Source: CAZFLM01 sp964519955
Lineage (GTDB): Bacteria; Armatimonadota; Chthonomonadetes; Chthonomonadales; CAJBBX01
NCBI GenBank assembly: GCA_964519955.1
Contig: CAZFLM010000016.1
Location: 1-64,000, forward strand
Length of the DNA stretch: 64,000 nt
Direction of reading: 5' to 3'
Positions 33,598 to 42,145 of this stretch are shown one piece after another; the stretch's first letter is position 1, and each line of letters opens with the position of its first letter. A program made the translations under genes and the position numbers. The notes beneath the pieces were generated by a model. That model saw only the letters and a program-made list of their open reading frames with translations, did not search any database and was not told the DNA's origin.

Positions 33598-33946
33598 CGA
33601 CGGGCGCCACGACGGTGAAGAAGCGGTCCTCGATGATGTCCTTGCCGCGCCGCATATCGATGCGGACGCGCACGGTCCAGAGCAGCTTGAGGAGGCCGCC
33701 CTGGTAACTCAGGGGAAGCAGGGGCAGCGTCGCCGAGATCGGGGTACCCGCGCCGCGAGGATCGATCGGAACGGTGGCGACGATTGCAGCATCCGTGTCG
33801 CCCTTGCCCTCCGTGAACCACATCACCAGCGCCTCGGCCGCCTTCACATCGTCCTGAGAGATGTTGCCGAGGCGCACCGTCCCGCGCAGCGTCTCTCCAC
33901 CGCACCAGGCGTCCTTCTCCAGCCGTGTCTCGATCCAGGGCTCCAT
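33584..33946 (-). CDS. Small beta-sandwich (arrestin-like) protein, function unknown
   Basis: 120 residues, all beta by appearance: WIETRLEKDAWCGGETLRGT, VRLGNISQDDVKAAEALVMW and LLKLLWTVRVRIDMRR. The pattern (an extended strand, then GGETLRGTVRL) resembles arrestin-like folds. This is an inference from pattern only. ATG 33946 overlaps the previous stop by 1 nt (TAATG). Confidence 0.65.
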   Translation of the reverse strand: MEPWIETRLEKDAWCGGETLRGTVRLGNISQDDVKAAEALVMWFTEGKGDTDAAIVATVPIDPRGAGTPISATLPLLPLSYQGGLLKLLWTVRVRIDMRRGKDIIEDRFFTVVAPVDAAG

Positions 33947-34803
33947 TAGGTGCGCCCCCTGACGTTCGGCGGAACCACGCGGAAGGGGAAGTGCCACTTC
34001 GGGTTCGGCCAGAACTGGATGTCGCCCGCAACCGAGATGCGCCAGATCAGGTCGTTGTGGGCGGCGTGGAAGCTGACCGGAGCGCCGATGGGGATGCGGA
34101 GCGTGAGCTGCTCGTCGAGCGGGCGCATCGCGCTCACCTCCCGCGCGCCAGCCTCAAGGACCCGCTCGGTCAGCACGACGCGCTCCTCGTGCCGAGTGTC
34201 AGTCCCCTGCGTGTAGGAGACGTGCTCGATGCACTCGAGGTCAACCGTGTAGCTGTTGAGAGAGAAGCCGCCTGCCTGAGCCACGCGCAGGCGCACGGCG
34301 TCGCCCGGGCACAGGGGCTCCCGCTCCAGCTCGACCACGGCCAACGGCACGCGCACGCCCAGCACGATCTGGCGGAGCGCCGCAAAGAGGAGGCCCAGAC
34401 CGATCAGCACGAACGGGACGAAGAACAGCATGAGCCACCCGCTCTGTTCACCGTTCAGGAAGCTCACAAAGAACGCGCCGCCCACGATGCCGGTGATCGA
34501 GCACCAGAAGATCGCCATGCCGAGGAGGCAGCCGCCGGCCAGAGCCGGGGAAGCGTCGCCGGGGCGGAGGCGCACCGCCAGTTGCTGGCCCGGCTCGGTC
34601 TTGACGGGAGTCAGCAATGCGGCGCAGTCGAGGGGATCGGAGATCCCCTGACCGCGCCGCACAGAACGAGCAACCAGGTCGGCGTTCCAGCCCGGCCCAG
34701 TGCGTCGGCGCTCCAGGTACCCGGAACGCCGGACCGCCGACACGACAACCAGCACGAACACCCCGATGAACACGAGCGGAAACAGGAAGAAGATCGCCTC
34801 CAT
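33946..34803 (-). CDS. Membrane protein with C-terminal beta-sandwich domain
   Basis: 285 residues. Membrane segments: IFFLFPLVFIGVFVLVVVSA (5-24), GMAIFWCSITGIVGGAFFV (about 95-113) and LMLFFVPFVLIGLGLLFAAL (about 123-142). The C-terminal 130 residues look like a beta-sandwich (VELEREPLCPGDAVRLRVAQ, ending with DLIWRISVAGDIQFWPNP). It shares a style with the following 120-aa protein, so the pair may interact. Function unknown. Confidence 0.7.
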   Translation of the reverse strand: MEAIFFLFPLVFIGVFVLVVVSAVRRSGYLERRRTGPGWNADLVARSVRRGQGISDPLDCAALLTPVKTEPGQQLAVRLRPGDASPALAGGCLLGMAIFWCSITGIVGGAFFVSFLNGEQSGWLMLFFVPFVLIGLGLLFAALRQIVLGVRVPLAVVELEREPLCPGDAVRLRVAQAGGFSLNSYTVDLECIEHVSYTQGTDTRHEERVVLTERVLEAGAREVSAMRPLDEQLTLRIPIGAPVSFHAAHNDLIWRISVAGDIQFWPNPKWHFPFRVVPPNVRGRT

Positions 34804-34824
34804 CGGGTGCCCTCCGCGTCGGCC

Positions 34825-35331
34825 CTACTTGCCGCCACTCGGCGGCGCGGGAAGCGCCCCCGGCTGATAGCCCTGCATGGTGGGCTCCGAGATGGTGCCG
34901 TCCTTCTGCATCTGAACCACCATCGGCGGCGCTCCCGCAGCGGTCGGAATCGTCACGCTCACCACGACGAAGCTCTCCAATGCGTCCTTCGGCGGCTTGT
35001 GGTAGGTGAACGACCCGCCGCTCCACGTCAGGTTCTCGGGAGTGATGTACTTCGGCGCCAGATCCTCGAGCTTCTTGGGGTAGTCGCCCTTCTCGTCCCG
35101 GTACTTAGCCAGGGCCCGGCCGACCTCGGGCAGCTTCTGCTTCGCCACCATCTGGGCCTCCACGCCCGAGCGCATCGCCTGCTTGAACATCGGCGTCCGC
35201 ATCACCGCGTAGACAAGCACGGCGATGACGATAGCGCCGACGCAGCCCAGGCCGATGCAGGAGATCGCGCCCCATTTCCAGCATCCCCCGCTGTCGCGGC
35301 GAGGCGGGGGCGGAGGGATTACGTCGCTCAT
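34825..35331 (-). CDS. Pseudopilin-like single-pass membrane protein
   Basis: 168 residues. A Pro-rich cytoplasmic start (MSDVIPPPPPRRD), one membrane helix (LGCVGAIVIAVLVYAVM), then a region resembling the globular part of GspG-type pseudopilins (ALAKYRDEKGDYPKKLEDL, then APKYI). There is no prepilin peptidase site, so it is pilin-like only in its outer domain. It overlaps the M42 stop by 4 bp. Confidence 0.65.
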   Translation of the reverse strand: MSDVIPPPPPRRDSGGCWKWGAISCIGLGCVGAIVIAVLVYAVMRTPMFKQAMRSGVEAQMVAKQKLPEVGRALAKYRDEKGDYPKKLEDLAPKYITPENLTWSGGSFTYHKPPKDALESFVVVSVTIPTAAGAPPMVVQMQKDGTISEPTMQGYQPGALPAPPSGGK

Positions 35332-36389
35332 AGCGGTGTCCAGTCCGTGTCCGCCGAAACCCGCTCACAGAAGCCGGCGATGAGCTTCGCGGCGTTCTCG
35401 ATGTCGTTGAGGTCCATGACCTCGTTCGGAGTGTGCATGTACCGGAGCGGCACCCCGACGAGCCCCGTGGCCATGCCCGCGCGGCTGAGCTGCATCGCGT
35501 TGGCGTCGGTCCCGGTGCCCCCCGCCGCCGCCTCGATCTGGTACGGTATGTCCAGTTCCTTGGCGGTCTGCAAGAGCAGGTCGAACACGCGCGGGTTGAT
35601 GTTTGCGCCGCGGGCGATGAGCGGGCCGGCTCCCAGCTTGATGTCGCCCACGCGCTTCTTGTCCGCGCCCGGGAAGTCCATCGCGTGCCCCACGTCCGTC
35701 GCCAGACCAATAAGGGCATCCACCCCGAAGGCGCTCGTCTTGGCGCCGCGCAGGCCGACCTCCTCCTGCACCGTCGCCACCCCGTAGACGCCTGCCTCGA
35801 TCAGCTTGTCGGAGAGCAGGCGCATCACCTCGGCCACGATGAACACACCCATCTTGTCGTCGAAGCTGCGCGCCGTGCACAGGTCGCCCTGCAGCCGCTG
35901 CAGCTCCTGAGCGTAGGTCACGCAGTCGCCGATCTTGACGAGTTCCTCGGCGGCCTTCTTGTCCTTGGCGCCGATGTCGATCCACAGGTCGTGGAACTTC
36001 GGGGCCTTGCTGCGCGCATCTTCCTCGAGCAGATGAACCGCCATGCGCCCCAGCACGCCCAGCACCGGGCCGTTCTCCGTGTGCACAACGACGCGCTGGC
36101 CCACCGTCACCGTCGCATCGTGCCCGCCGATGTTGCCGAAGTACAGCATGCCGTCGTCGGAGATGAACCGGACCTGGAAGCCGATCTCGTCGGCATGGCC
36201 CGCGATCATGATCCGCGGCTTGCCCTCCGGGTTGCGCGCGGCGATGACATTGCCCATCACGTCGGTCGTCACGGTGTCGGCGAACGGCGTCACAGCCTCG
36301 CGATAGACGCGCTGGACCGGCTGCTCGTAGCCCGAGGGCCCGGGCGTGTCGACGAGCTTCTTGAGTAGCGCGAAGGACTCCTCCCGCAT
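35328..36389 (-). CDS. M42 family metallopeptidase, second copy
   Basis: 353 residues, same family as the protein at 29452. Marks: MIAGHADEIGFQVR (the second ligand region reads HADE rather than HMDE), SFDDKMGVFIVAEVM, TVQEEVGLRGAKT and a C-terminal YMHTPNEVMDLND (ligand His). Probably an aminopeptidase of the tetrahedral-complex type. First gene of a six-gene minus-strand operon running to CapA at 31943. The region upstream is the repeat array. Confidence 0.92.
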   Translation of the reverse strand: MREESFALLKKLVDTPGPSGYEQPVQRVYREAVTPFADTVTTDVMGNVIAARNPEGKPRIMIAGHADEIGFQVRFISDDGMLYFGNIGGHDATVTVGQRVVVHTENGPVLGVLGRMAVHLLEEDARSKAPKFHDLWIDIGAKDKKAAEELVKIGDCVTYAQELQRLQGDLCTARSFDDKMGVFIVAEVMRLLSDKLIEAGVYGVATVQEEVGLRGAKTSAFGVDALIGLATDVGHAMDFPGADKKRVGDIKLGAGPLIARGANINPRVFDLLLQTAKELDIPYQIEAAAGGTGTDANAMQLSRAGMATGLVGVPLRYMHTPNEVMDLNDIENAAKLIAGFCERVSADTDWTPL

Positions 36390-36478
36390 ATCCTATCCTT
36401 TCACTTGGTATGAGTTCAGTAGCGAGGGCCTGGACGCCCGCGATGTCCGCCGCGTCTAGCCCGAACATGCACACCCGC

Positions 36479-36838
36479 CGTGGTGGGATGGGCCTCCGTG
36501 CCCGTCCAGGCACACCCGCCGTGGTGGGATGGGCCTNNNNNNNNNNNNNNNNNNNNNNNNNNNNNNNNNNNNNNNNNNNNNNNNNNNNNNNNNNNNNNNN
36601 NNNNNNNNNNNNNNNNNNNNNNNNNNNNNNNNNNNNGGTGGGATGGGCCTCCGTGCCCGTCCAGGCACACCCGCCGTGGTGGGATGGGCCTCCGTGCCCG
36701 TCCAGGCACACCCGCCGCGGTGGGATGGGCCTCCGTGCCCGTCCAGGCACACCCGCCGTGGTGGGATGGGCCTCCGTGCCCGTCCAGGCACACCCGCCGT
36801 GGTGGGATGGGCCTCCGTGCCCGTCCAGGCACACCCGC
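36479..36838. repeat. Tandem repeat, 41-bp period (family A), interrupted by an assembly gap
   Basis: Units start at 36479 and 36520 before the gap, and at about 36633, 36674, 36715, 36756 and 36797 after it. Each holds gtggtgggatgggcctccgt, then gcccgtccaggcacacccgc. Copies are almost identical, with a C-for-T in one, which explains the failed assembly. The array fills the spacer between the FAH-family gene and the M42 gene, both on the minus strand. Confidence 0.9.
36537..36636. other. Assembly gap (100 N)
   Basis: Exactly 100 N, the conventional value for a gap of unknown size. True length of the repeat array is therefore unknown. Confidence 0.97.
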
Positions 36839-36842
36839 CGTG

Positions 36843-37721
36843 TTACGCCCGCCCCGATCGCCGATCCGCGACAACCGGGTTCGTCAGCGTCCCGATGCCT
36901 TGTATGGTGACGCTCACGGTGTCGCCGGGTTTCAGAAACACCTGCGGATCGCGGAAGACGCCCACGCCGCCGGGCGTGCCGGTGGTGATCACGTCGCCCG
37001 GCTCCAGCGTCAGCGTCTGCGAGATGTACGCGACCAGGTTGAACACCCCGAAGATGAGGTTCGACGTGTTGGAGCGCTGCATGGTCTCGCCGTTCAGCGT
37101 CAGCGAGATGTCCAGAACGTGCGGGTCCGGTATCTCGTCCGTCGTCACCAGGCACGGCCCGATCGGCGCGAAGGTGTCGAACGACTTGGCGCGCACCCAC
37201 TGCCCGTCCGCGGACTGGATGTCCCTGGCCGACACGTCGTCGAGGCACATGTAGCCGGCAACGTAGGCCGGGGCCTCCTCCTCGGTGATGTGCCTGCCGC
37301 GCCGCCCGATCACGAGGGCCAGCTCCGCCTCGTAGTCCACCTTCTCGCTGATGCGCGGGAGCACGATCGGGGCCCCCGGGTCGGTGATGGCCGTCGGGAA
37401 CTTGGCGAACAGAATGGCGCTCTTCGGCAGCGGCTGGTTCTGCTCCAGGCAATGGTCGCGGTAGTTCTGCCCGACGCAGATCACCTTCTGCGGATCGGCA
37501 ATCGGCGCCAGCAGCGACACGCCGGACAGCGGATGCACGGCGTCCCCGGGCGCGTCCTCGATGGCGTCGCGCACCTGCGCCAGCAGGGCCTCGCCGCCGT
37601 CGAGGAACTCCCGCATCGAGTCGTTGTGCCAGCACCCGAGCGCCTGAAGATCGATCACGTCCTCGCCAACCAGGACGCCAATGCGCACGCCGTCGCCGCC
37701 TCGAAACCGAACGAGCTTCAT
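36843..37721 (-). CDS. Fumarylacetoacetate hydrolase family protein
   Basis: A 292-residue FAH-fold enzyme, typically a metal-dependent hydrolase or decarboxylase of 2-oxo acids. Marks: KVICVGQNYRDHCLEQ, PTAITDPGAPIVLP, VDYEAELALVIGRRGRHI (metal-binding Glu), GYMCLDDVSARD, FAPIGPCLVTTDEI and VITTGTPGGVGVF. The exact substrate is unknown. On the same strand and upstream lie galK and the cupin isomerase, separated by 130 bp. Confidence 0.93.
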   Translation of the reverse strand: MKLVRFRGGDGVRIGVLVGEDVIDLQALGCWHNDSMREFLDGGEALLAQVRDAIEDAPGDAVHPLSGVSLLAPIADPQKVICVGQNYRDHCLEQNQPLPKSAILFAKFPTAITDPGAPIVLPRISEKVDYEAELALVIGRRGRHITEEEAPAYVAGYMCLDDVSARDIQSADGQWVRAKSFDTFAPIGPCLVTTDEIPDPHVLDISLTLNGETMQRSNTSNLIFGVFNLVAYISQTLTLEPGDVITTGTPGGVGVFRDPQVFLKPGDTVSVTIQGIGTLTNPVVADRRSGRA

Positions 37722-37851
37722 GTTGACTCACCTTCCTGTATCGGTACGTTTCGGGTACGTTCACGACGCCGGGGCGCCGTCCAGCGTGACCACGTCGGCA
37801 CGTAAGCATCCGAGCGGGAGCCCGTCCAGGCAGACCCGCCAGCGCCTGGAC

Positions 37852-38421
37852 CTACGACTGCGGCACCAGCACCGGCGCGCCGTCCACGCGTCGCACACGC
37901 CCACCGAAGCCTCGCTCGGTGATCACCGCGTAGTCGTGGCCTGTCTCGCTGTTCCAGAACGACACGAACACCAGCGGCACATTGCCGGTGTTCACCACCC
38001 GGTGGGCCACCGACGGCGGCACATGCAGCACCACGCCGGGCCCCAGGTCCTCGGTCCACGTGTTGCCGCCGCAGTCCATCAGCACCAGCATCCCCTGCCC
38101 GCTGATGCCCACCTCCAGCTCCGGCCGGTCCTCGTCCCAGTGGAAGTGCCCGCGGGTGAGGAAGTACTCGTCGCCGACCAGGCCCGGCTGCAAGAACGTC
38201 GTGGCCGCGCACAGGCCGCCCGGCTTGCCCTCGGGCTCGGGCTCATAGCTCTGCACCGTGTAGACCGGCGTGTCCGGGTCCATCTGGGCACGGGCTTCTT
38301 CATCACGGAAGTAGCCGGCCAGTCCCTCGATGGTCCGCGTCGATTCGGTGACGTCGGGTCCGCTGAGTTCGCCGGTCGCCAGGTTCAGGCGCATGCCCCG
38401 GGGGAGCGAGGGGAGCGCCAT
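37852..38421 (-). CDS. Cupin-type glucose-6-phosphate isomerase-like protein
   Basis: 189 residues. The cupin metal-binding motif is TRGHFHWDEDRPELEVGISG, matching the archaeal-type phosphoglucose isomerase signature TxGHxH...E. The second half is VVLHVPPSVAHRVVNTG. It would interconvert glucose-6- and fructose-6-phosphate. ATG 38421 overlaps the galK stop by 1 nt (TGATG) and is preceded by GGTGGAG, so translation is coupled to galK, consistent with Leloir-type sugar feeding into glycolysis. Confidence 0.85.
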   Translation of the reverse strand: MALPSLPRGMRLNLATGELSGPDVTESTRTIEGLAGYFRDEEARAQMDPDTPVYTVQSYEPEPEGKPGGLCAATTFLQPGLVGDEYFLTRGHFHWDEDRPELEVGISGQGMLVLMDCGGNTWTEDLGPGVVLHVPPSVAHRVVNTGNVPLVFVSFWNSETGHDYAVITERGFGGRVRRVDGAPVLVPQS

Positions 38422-39584
38422 CACAGCTCCACCTGACAGGCCCCGTCGGCCGCCTGGCACACGTAGAACGACGCCTGCAGCCCCGTCGCCTGAGCGTACT
38501 TCTCGCCGACGCTGGCTGTGAACGCCTCAACCGAGGAGGCGTCCACCAGACTGACCGTACAGCCCCCGAACCCGGCGCCCGTCATCCGTGAGCCGTACAC
38601 GCCCTCGCATGCCCGCGCCGCGTCGACCATAGCGTCCAGCTCCGGCCCCGTCACCTCGTAGTCCTCGCGCAGCGAGTCGTGCGACTGGTTCATCAGCAGC
38701 CCGAACGCCGCGCAATCGCCCTCGGAGAGCGCCTTGACGCTCCGCAGCACGCGCGCGTTCTCGGTCACCACGTGCCGCGCGCGCTTGCGGAGCACCTCCG
38801 GCAACTCGCCGGCGAGCGCCTCGAACTCGGGCTCGCACACGTCGCGCAGCGCTCGCACGTTCGGCAGGTGGGAGCGCAGGATCTCGACCGACTGCTCGCA
38901 CTGCGATCGCCGCTCGTTGTACGCCGACTTCACCAACTCGCGAGGCTTGTTGGTGTTGCCGATGACGAAGACGACCGACCCCTTCGGCACCGGAACGGTG
39001 CGGTAGTCGAGGTCGCGCGTGTCGATGAACAGGGCGTGGCCGGCCCTCCCCAGCGACGAGATCATCTGATCCATGATCCCGCAGTTGACGCCGACGAACT
39101 CCCGCTCGGCCCGCTGGCTCAGCAGGGCGCGCTGCACCGGGTGGATCTCGAAGCCGCCTGCCGCCTCGTACGCCAGGCAGAACGCAACCTCGGTCGCCGC
39201 CGATGACGAGAGCCCGCTGCTCAGAGGCACCGTGCCATCGAGCACGGCATCCATCCCCGTCAACTCGCGGCCCGTGTCCTGTAGGATCGTCGCCACGCCG
39301 CGAGCGTAGTTGCTCCACTTGGCGACATCCGCCGGCGCGATCGTCTCGAGCGAGAACTCCGTCATCTCGTCGAAGACGACAGAGTAGAGGCGGACGACGC
39401 GGTCGTTCCTCGGACGCCCCACAACCGCGACGTCGTACGTGATTGCCGCCGGCAGCACGAAGCCGTCGTTGTAGTCGGTGTGCTCACCGATGAGGTTGAC
39501 GCGCCCCGGCGCGCGAACCGCGAAGGCCGCGCCCGCACCGAACCGCGCCTCGAACTGCCGCAGAAGCGCCTGCAAGTCGGTCAT
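38421..39584 (-). CDS. galK: Galactokinase
   Basis: A 387-residue GHMP kinase that phosphorylates galactose at C1. Signature marks: VRAPGRVNLIGEHTDYNDGF (galactokinase signature), VPLSSGLSSSAATEVAF (ATP loop), GIMDQMISSLG (catalytic Asp) and GSRMTGAGFGGCTVSLV. Start at 39584, where GAAGAGAG precedes the ATG; the longer frame is not family-like. No galT or galE in the window; the cupin isomerase is coupled downstream. Confidence 0.95.
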   Translation of the reverse strand: MTDLQALLRQFEARFGAGAAFAVRAPGRVNLIGEHTDYNDGFVLPAAITYDVAVVGRPRNDRVVRLYSVVFDEMTEFSLETIAPADVAKWSNYARGVATILQDTGRELTGMDAVLDGTVPLSSGLSSSAATEVAFCLAYEAAGGFEIHPVQRALLSQRAEREFVGVNCGIMDQMISSLGRAGHALFIDTRDLDYRTVPVPKGSVVFVIGNTNKPRELVKSAYNERRSQCEQSVEILRSHLPNVRALRDVCEPEFEALAGELPEVLRKRARHVVTENARVLRSVKALSEGDCAAFGLLMNQSHDSLREDYEVTGPELDAMVDAARACEGVYGSRMTGAGFGGCTVSLVDASSVEAFTASVGEKYAQATGLQASFYVCQAADGACQVEL

Positions 39585-39609
39585 GTTTCTCTCTTCGTAG
39601 CCGTACGGC

Positions 39610-40080
39610 TCAGTGGAATTCGTCGTCGCCGAGAAGCGTCTGGATGTAGCAGATCTGCCCCTCATGGTAGCGCATATGGAACGCCGGCGAGAGCAGGCCC
39701 AGCGGCACCGGTTGTCTCTCTCCCCACGGCATGATCATCTGCTCGTCGAACCGGGCGTCCGGCAGCGCCTCGTAGACGGAGACGAGGAGCGCGGCGCCCT
39801 CGGTCAGCAACTGCACGGCGGCATCCATCGTGGTGCACGCGGAGATGGCGGCTTCCTGGTCATCGTGGCCGCGGTATGGGAGCGGGTCGCCCGACACCAC
39901 CGCCGAGAAGAACCGGCAGATGGTGCCGCAGTGGGCCACGATCTGGATCGGCGTGCGGGCGACGCCCCCGACGATCCAGCCATGCCGCTCGGGCGGCAGC
40001 GCGTGGGCCTCGCGTATGAGTTCATCGGAATAGCGGCGGACGGCGGATATCGCCACCTGCCGGCTCATCTCGGCGGACAT
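39610..40080 (-). CDS. DinB family four-helix protein
   Basis: 156 residues. The DinB/YfiT metal-binding pattern shows as a His in ARTPIQIVAHCGTICRFF and the pair in HMRYHEGQICYIQTLLG. DinB-type proteins include thiol-dependent transferases; the function here is unknown. ATG at 40080 follows ACGGAG. It precedes galK on the same strand by 25 bp, so co-transcription is likely. Confidence 0.8.
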   Translation of the reverse strand: MSAEMSRQVAISAVRRYSDELIREAHALPPERHGWIVGGVARTPIQIVAHCGTICRFFSAVVSGDPLPYRGHDDQEAAISACTTMDAAVQLLTEGAALLVSVYEALPDARFDEQMIMPWGERQPVPLGLLSPAFHMRYHEGQICYIQTLLGDDEFH

Positions 40081-40139
40081 TCTGGTACTCCGTACAACAT
40101 AAGGTGATGGCCGAGCCCGCAGGGGCCTAGCGGCGCGGC

Positions 40140-40391
40140 TCAGTCGGCGTCGAGCGGAAGCTCCTCGACCCGCACACCCAGCGAGCGCAGCCACGCCAGC
40201 CCGCCGTCGAGATCGGCCCGCGCGCCGGCCAGGTCGAGCACCAGCACGCCGCCGGAGTGCACCTCGATGTTGGCGGTGCGCACATTGGGCACGAGGTGGT
40301 AGTCCTGAATCAGGTGGTAGAGCACGGGCTCGCGCACCCGCTCGATCGGGTAGTTCAGACGTACGCGTGTGTTGTCGATGGTCGCGCTCAT
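40140..40391 (-). CDS. NIL-domain protein divergent from metY
   Basis: An 83-residue stand-alone NIL domain: VRLNYPIERVREPVLYHLI, LVPNVRTANIEVHSGGVLVL and WLRSLGVRVEELP. It is a paralogue of 22690-22959 and lies 236 bp from the divergent metY start. Twice in one window a NIL gene adjoins a methionine-synthesis gene, which supports a sulfur-related role. Confidence 0.85.
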   Translation of the reverse strand: MSATIDNTRVRLNYPIERVREPVLYHLIQDYHLVPNVRTANIEVHSGGVLVLDLAGARADLDGGLAWLRSLGVRVEELPLDAD

Positions 40392-40548
40392 ACTGGCTGC
40401 CCCACTGGCGCCCGGCGTGTTCGCCCGGCCCCGGCTTTACGCGTCAGAGTTCGCCGCGCGGCCCCGATTTCCTGCCGCCGACGCGCGCTGCGGGGCCCGG
40501 CGTGACACACTTCTCAGCAAGCCGAGCGCCCCGCCGCCAGACAGGCCA

Positions 40549-40578
40549 TTGACACATACTCTAGTAATTCGGTAGTCT
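40549..40578 (+). promoter_or_regulatory. Candidate promoter of metY
   Basis: A perfect TTGACA (40549-40554) is followed after 18 bp by TAGTCT (40573-40578), a weak -10. The leader would be about 45 nt, too short for a SAM riboswitch. Confidence 0.5.
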
Positions 40579-40627
40579 TAGTCAGGAATACATCCCGCCA
40601 GACCCGAACAACCCGGGGGAGGATCCC

Positions 40628-41929
40628 ATGGCACTCGACGAGTCCCGCCTGCGCTTCGATACGCTCGCAGTCCACGCCGGCCAGGAGCCGGACCCGACCA
40701 CCACGGCCCGCGCCGTGCCCATCTACCAGACCAGCTCCTACGTGTTCCGCGATGCCGAGCACGCGGCCAACCTGTTCGGCCTCAAGGAACTCGGCAACAT
40801 CTACACCCGCCTGATGAATCCCACGACCGACGTGTTCGAGAAGCGTGTCGCGGCGCTCGAGGGTGGGGCCGCGGCACTGGCCACGTCGTCCGGCCAGGCC
40901 GCCGAGACCCTGGCCATCCTGAACATCGCCAAGGCCGGCGACGAGATCGTCAGCTCGTCCTCGCTCTACGGCGGCACGTACACACTGCTGAAGTACACGC
41001 TCGCCAAGCTGGGCATCACCGTGCACTTCGTCGACCCGAGCGACCCAGACAACTTCCGCAAGGCCATCACGCCCAAGACGAAGCTCGTCTACGCGGAGAC
41101 GCTCGGCAACCCGAAGCTCGATACGCTCGACATCGAGGCCGTCGCCGGGGTCGCCCACGCGGCCGGCCTGCCGCTCATCATCGATAACACGATGCCCTCC
41201 CCGGCCCTGGTTAACCCGCTGAAGTGGGGCGCCGACATCGTCGTGCACTCTGCCACCAAGTTCATCGGCGGACACGGCACCAGCATCGGCGGCGTCATCG
41301 TCGACGGCGGCAAGTTCGACTGGGGCAACGGCAACTTCCCGGACTTCACCACGCCCGACCCGTCATACCACGGGCTCGTGTGCCTCGATCTGCCCGAGCC
41401 TCTGCGCACCATCGCCTACATCCTCAAGGCGCGCCTGCAGGGCCTGCGCGACCTGGGCTCCAGCGTCTCGCCGTTCAACTCCTTCCTGTTCCTCCAGGGC
41501 CTGGAGACGCTGCCGCTGCGCATGGAGCGCCACAGCACCAACGCCCTCGCCATCGCCGAGTACCTGCGCCAGCACCCGCGCGTCGCGTGGGTCAACTACC
41601 CCGGCCTCCCGGACCATCCCAGATACGCCATTGCCCGCAAGTACCACGAGAAGGGCCTCTACGGAGGCATGATGGGCTTCGGCGTGAAGGGCGGGCGCGA
41701 GGCGGGCAAGCGGTTCGTCGACAACATCAAGCTCATCTCGCTGCTGGCCAACATCGGCGACGCCAAGTCCCTGGCCATCCACCCGGCCTCCACAACGCAC
41801 CAGCAGCTCAGCGACGAGGAGCAGCTCGCCAGCGGCGTCACGCCGGACTTCATCCGCCTCTCCATCGGCATCGAGGATGTCGAGGACCTGAAGGAGGACC
41901 TGGACCAGGCGCTCAACGCCACCGCGTAG
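40628..41929 (+). CDS. metY: O-acetylhomoserine aminocarboxypropyltransferase (sulfhydrylase)
   Basis: A 433-residue PLP enzyme of the Cys/Met metabolism family that makes homocysteine from O-acetylhomoserine and sulfide. Marks: VPIYQTSSYVFRD, YTRLMNPTTDVFEKRVAALE, ATSSGQAAETLAILNI, SSLYGGTYTLL, the PLP Lys in VVHSATKFIGGHGTSIGG, and SLAIHPASTTHQQL. It uses the MetX product (22959). GGGGGAGGATCCC precedes the ATG. Confidence 0.95.
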   Translation: MALDESRLRFDTLAVHAGQEPDPTTTARAVPIYQTSSYVFRDAEHAANLFGLKELGNIYTRLMNPTTDVFEKRVAALEGGAAALATSSGQAAETLAILNIAKAGDEIVSSSSLYGGTYTLLKYTLAKLGITVHFVDPSDPDNFRKAITPKTKLVYAETLGNPKLDTLDIEAVAGVAHAAGLPLIIDNTMPSPALVNPLKWGADIVVHSATKFIGGHGTSIGGVIVDGGKFDWGNGNFPDFTTPDPSYHGLVCLDLPEPLRTIAYILKARLQGLRDLGSSVSPFNSFLFLQGLETLPLRMERHSTNALAIAEYLRQHPRVAWVNYPGLPDHPRYAIARKYHEKGLYGGMMGFGVKGGREAGKRFVDNIKLISLLANIGDAKSLAIHPASTTHQQLSDEEQLASGVTPDFIRLSIGIEDVEDLKEDLDQALNATA

Positions 41930-41992
41930 GTCCGTCAAAAGCCGTCACAGGGGAGGCGCCCACCGCGACCGACGCGGGGGCGCTTCACCTGT

Positions 41993-42022
41993 TTGCCTTG
42001 GTCGCCTCTCGTCAGGTATACT
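41993..42022 (+). promoter_or_regulatory. Promoter of the rpsB cluster
   Basis: TTGCCT (41993-41998) and TATACT (42017-42022) are 18 bp apart. Transcription would start near 42029, giving a GC-rich leader of about 115 nt before rpsB; autoregulation by S2 is known in other bacteria but no element is recognised here. The metY end (41930-41990) has only a weak GC hairpin. Confidence 0.65.
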
Positions 42023-42145
42023 GCTCGCGCTCCGCCGAAAGGCAGGAGCATCACACACCGGCGTGGAGGGGTGTCCGGGTCTCGAGTCGACCTCGGGGCG
42101 ACATCCCACGGAACCGCCGGGAGGACCTAACCCGGAGGAAAGACA

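Noticed and set aside
36479..36838. CRISPR-like repeat array
   Set aside because: The 41-bp units are head-to-tail with no unique spacers, and no cas genes are near.
40579..40627. SAM riboswitch before metY (and before metX)
   Set aside because: The predicted metY leader is about 45 nt and no SAM aptamer pattern is seen; metX directly overlaps the NIL gene.
41955..41983. Strong terminator after metY
   Set aside because: The GC stem is only six to seven pairs with a 17-nt loop and no U-tract.
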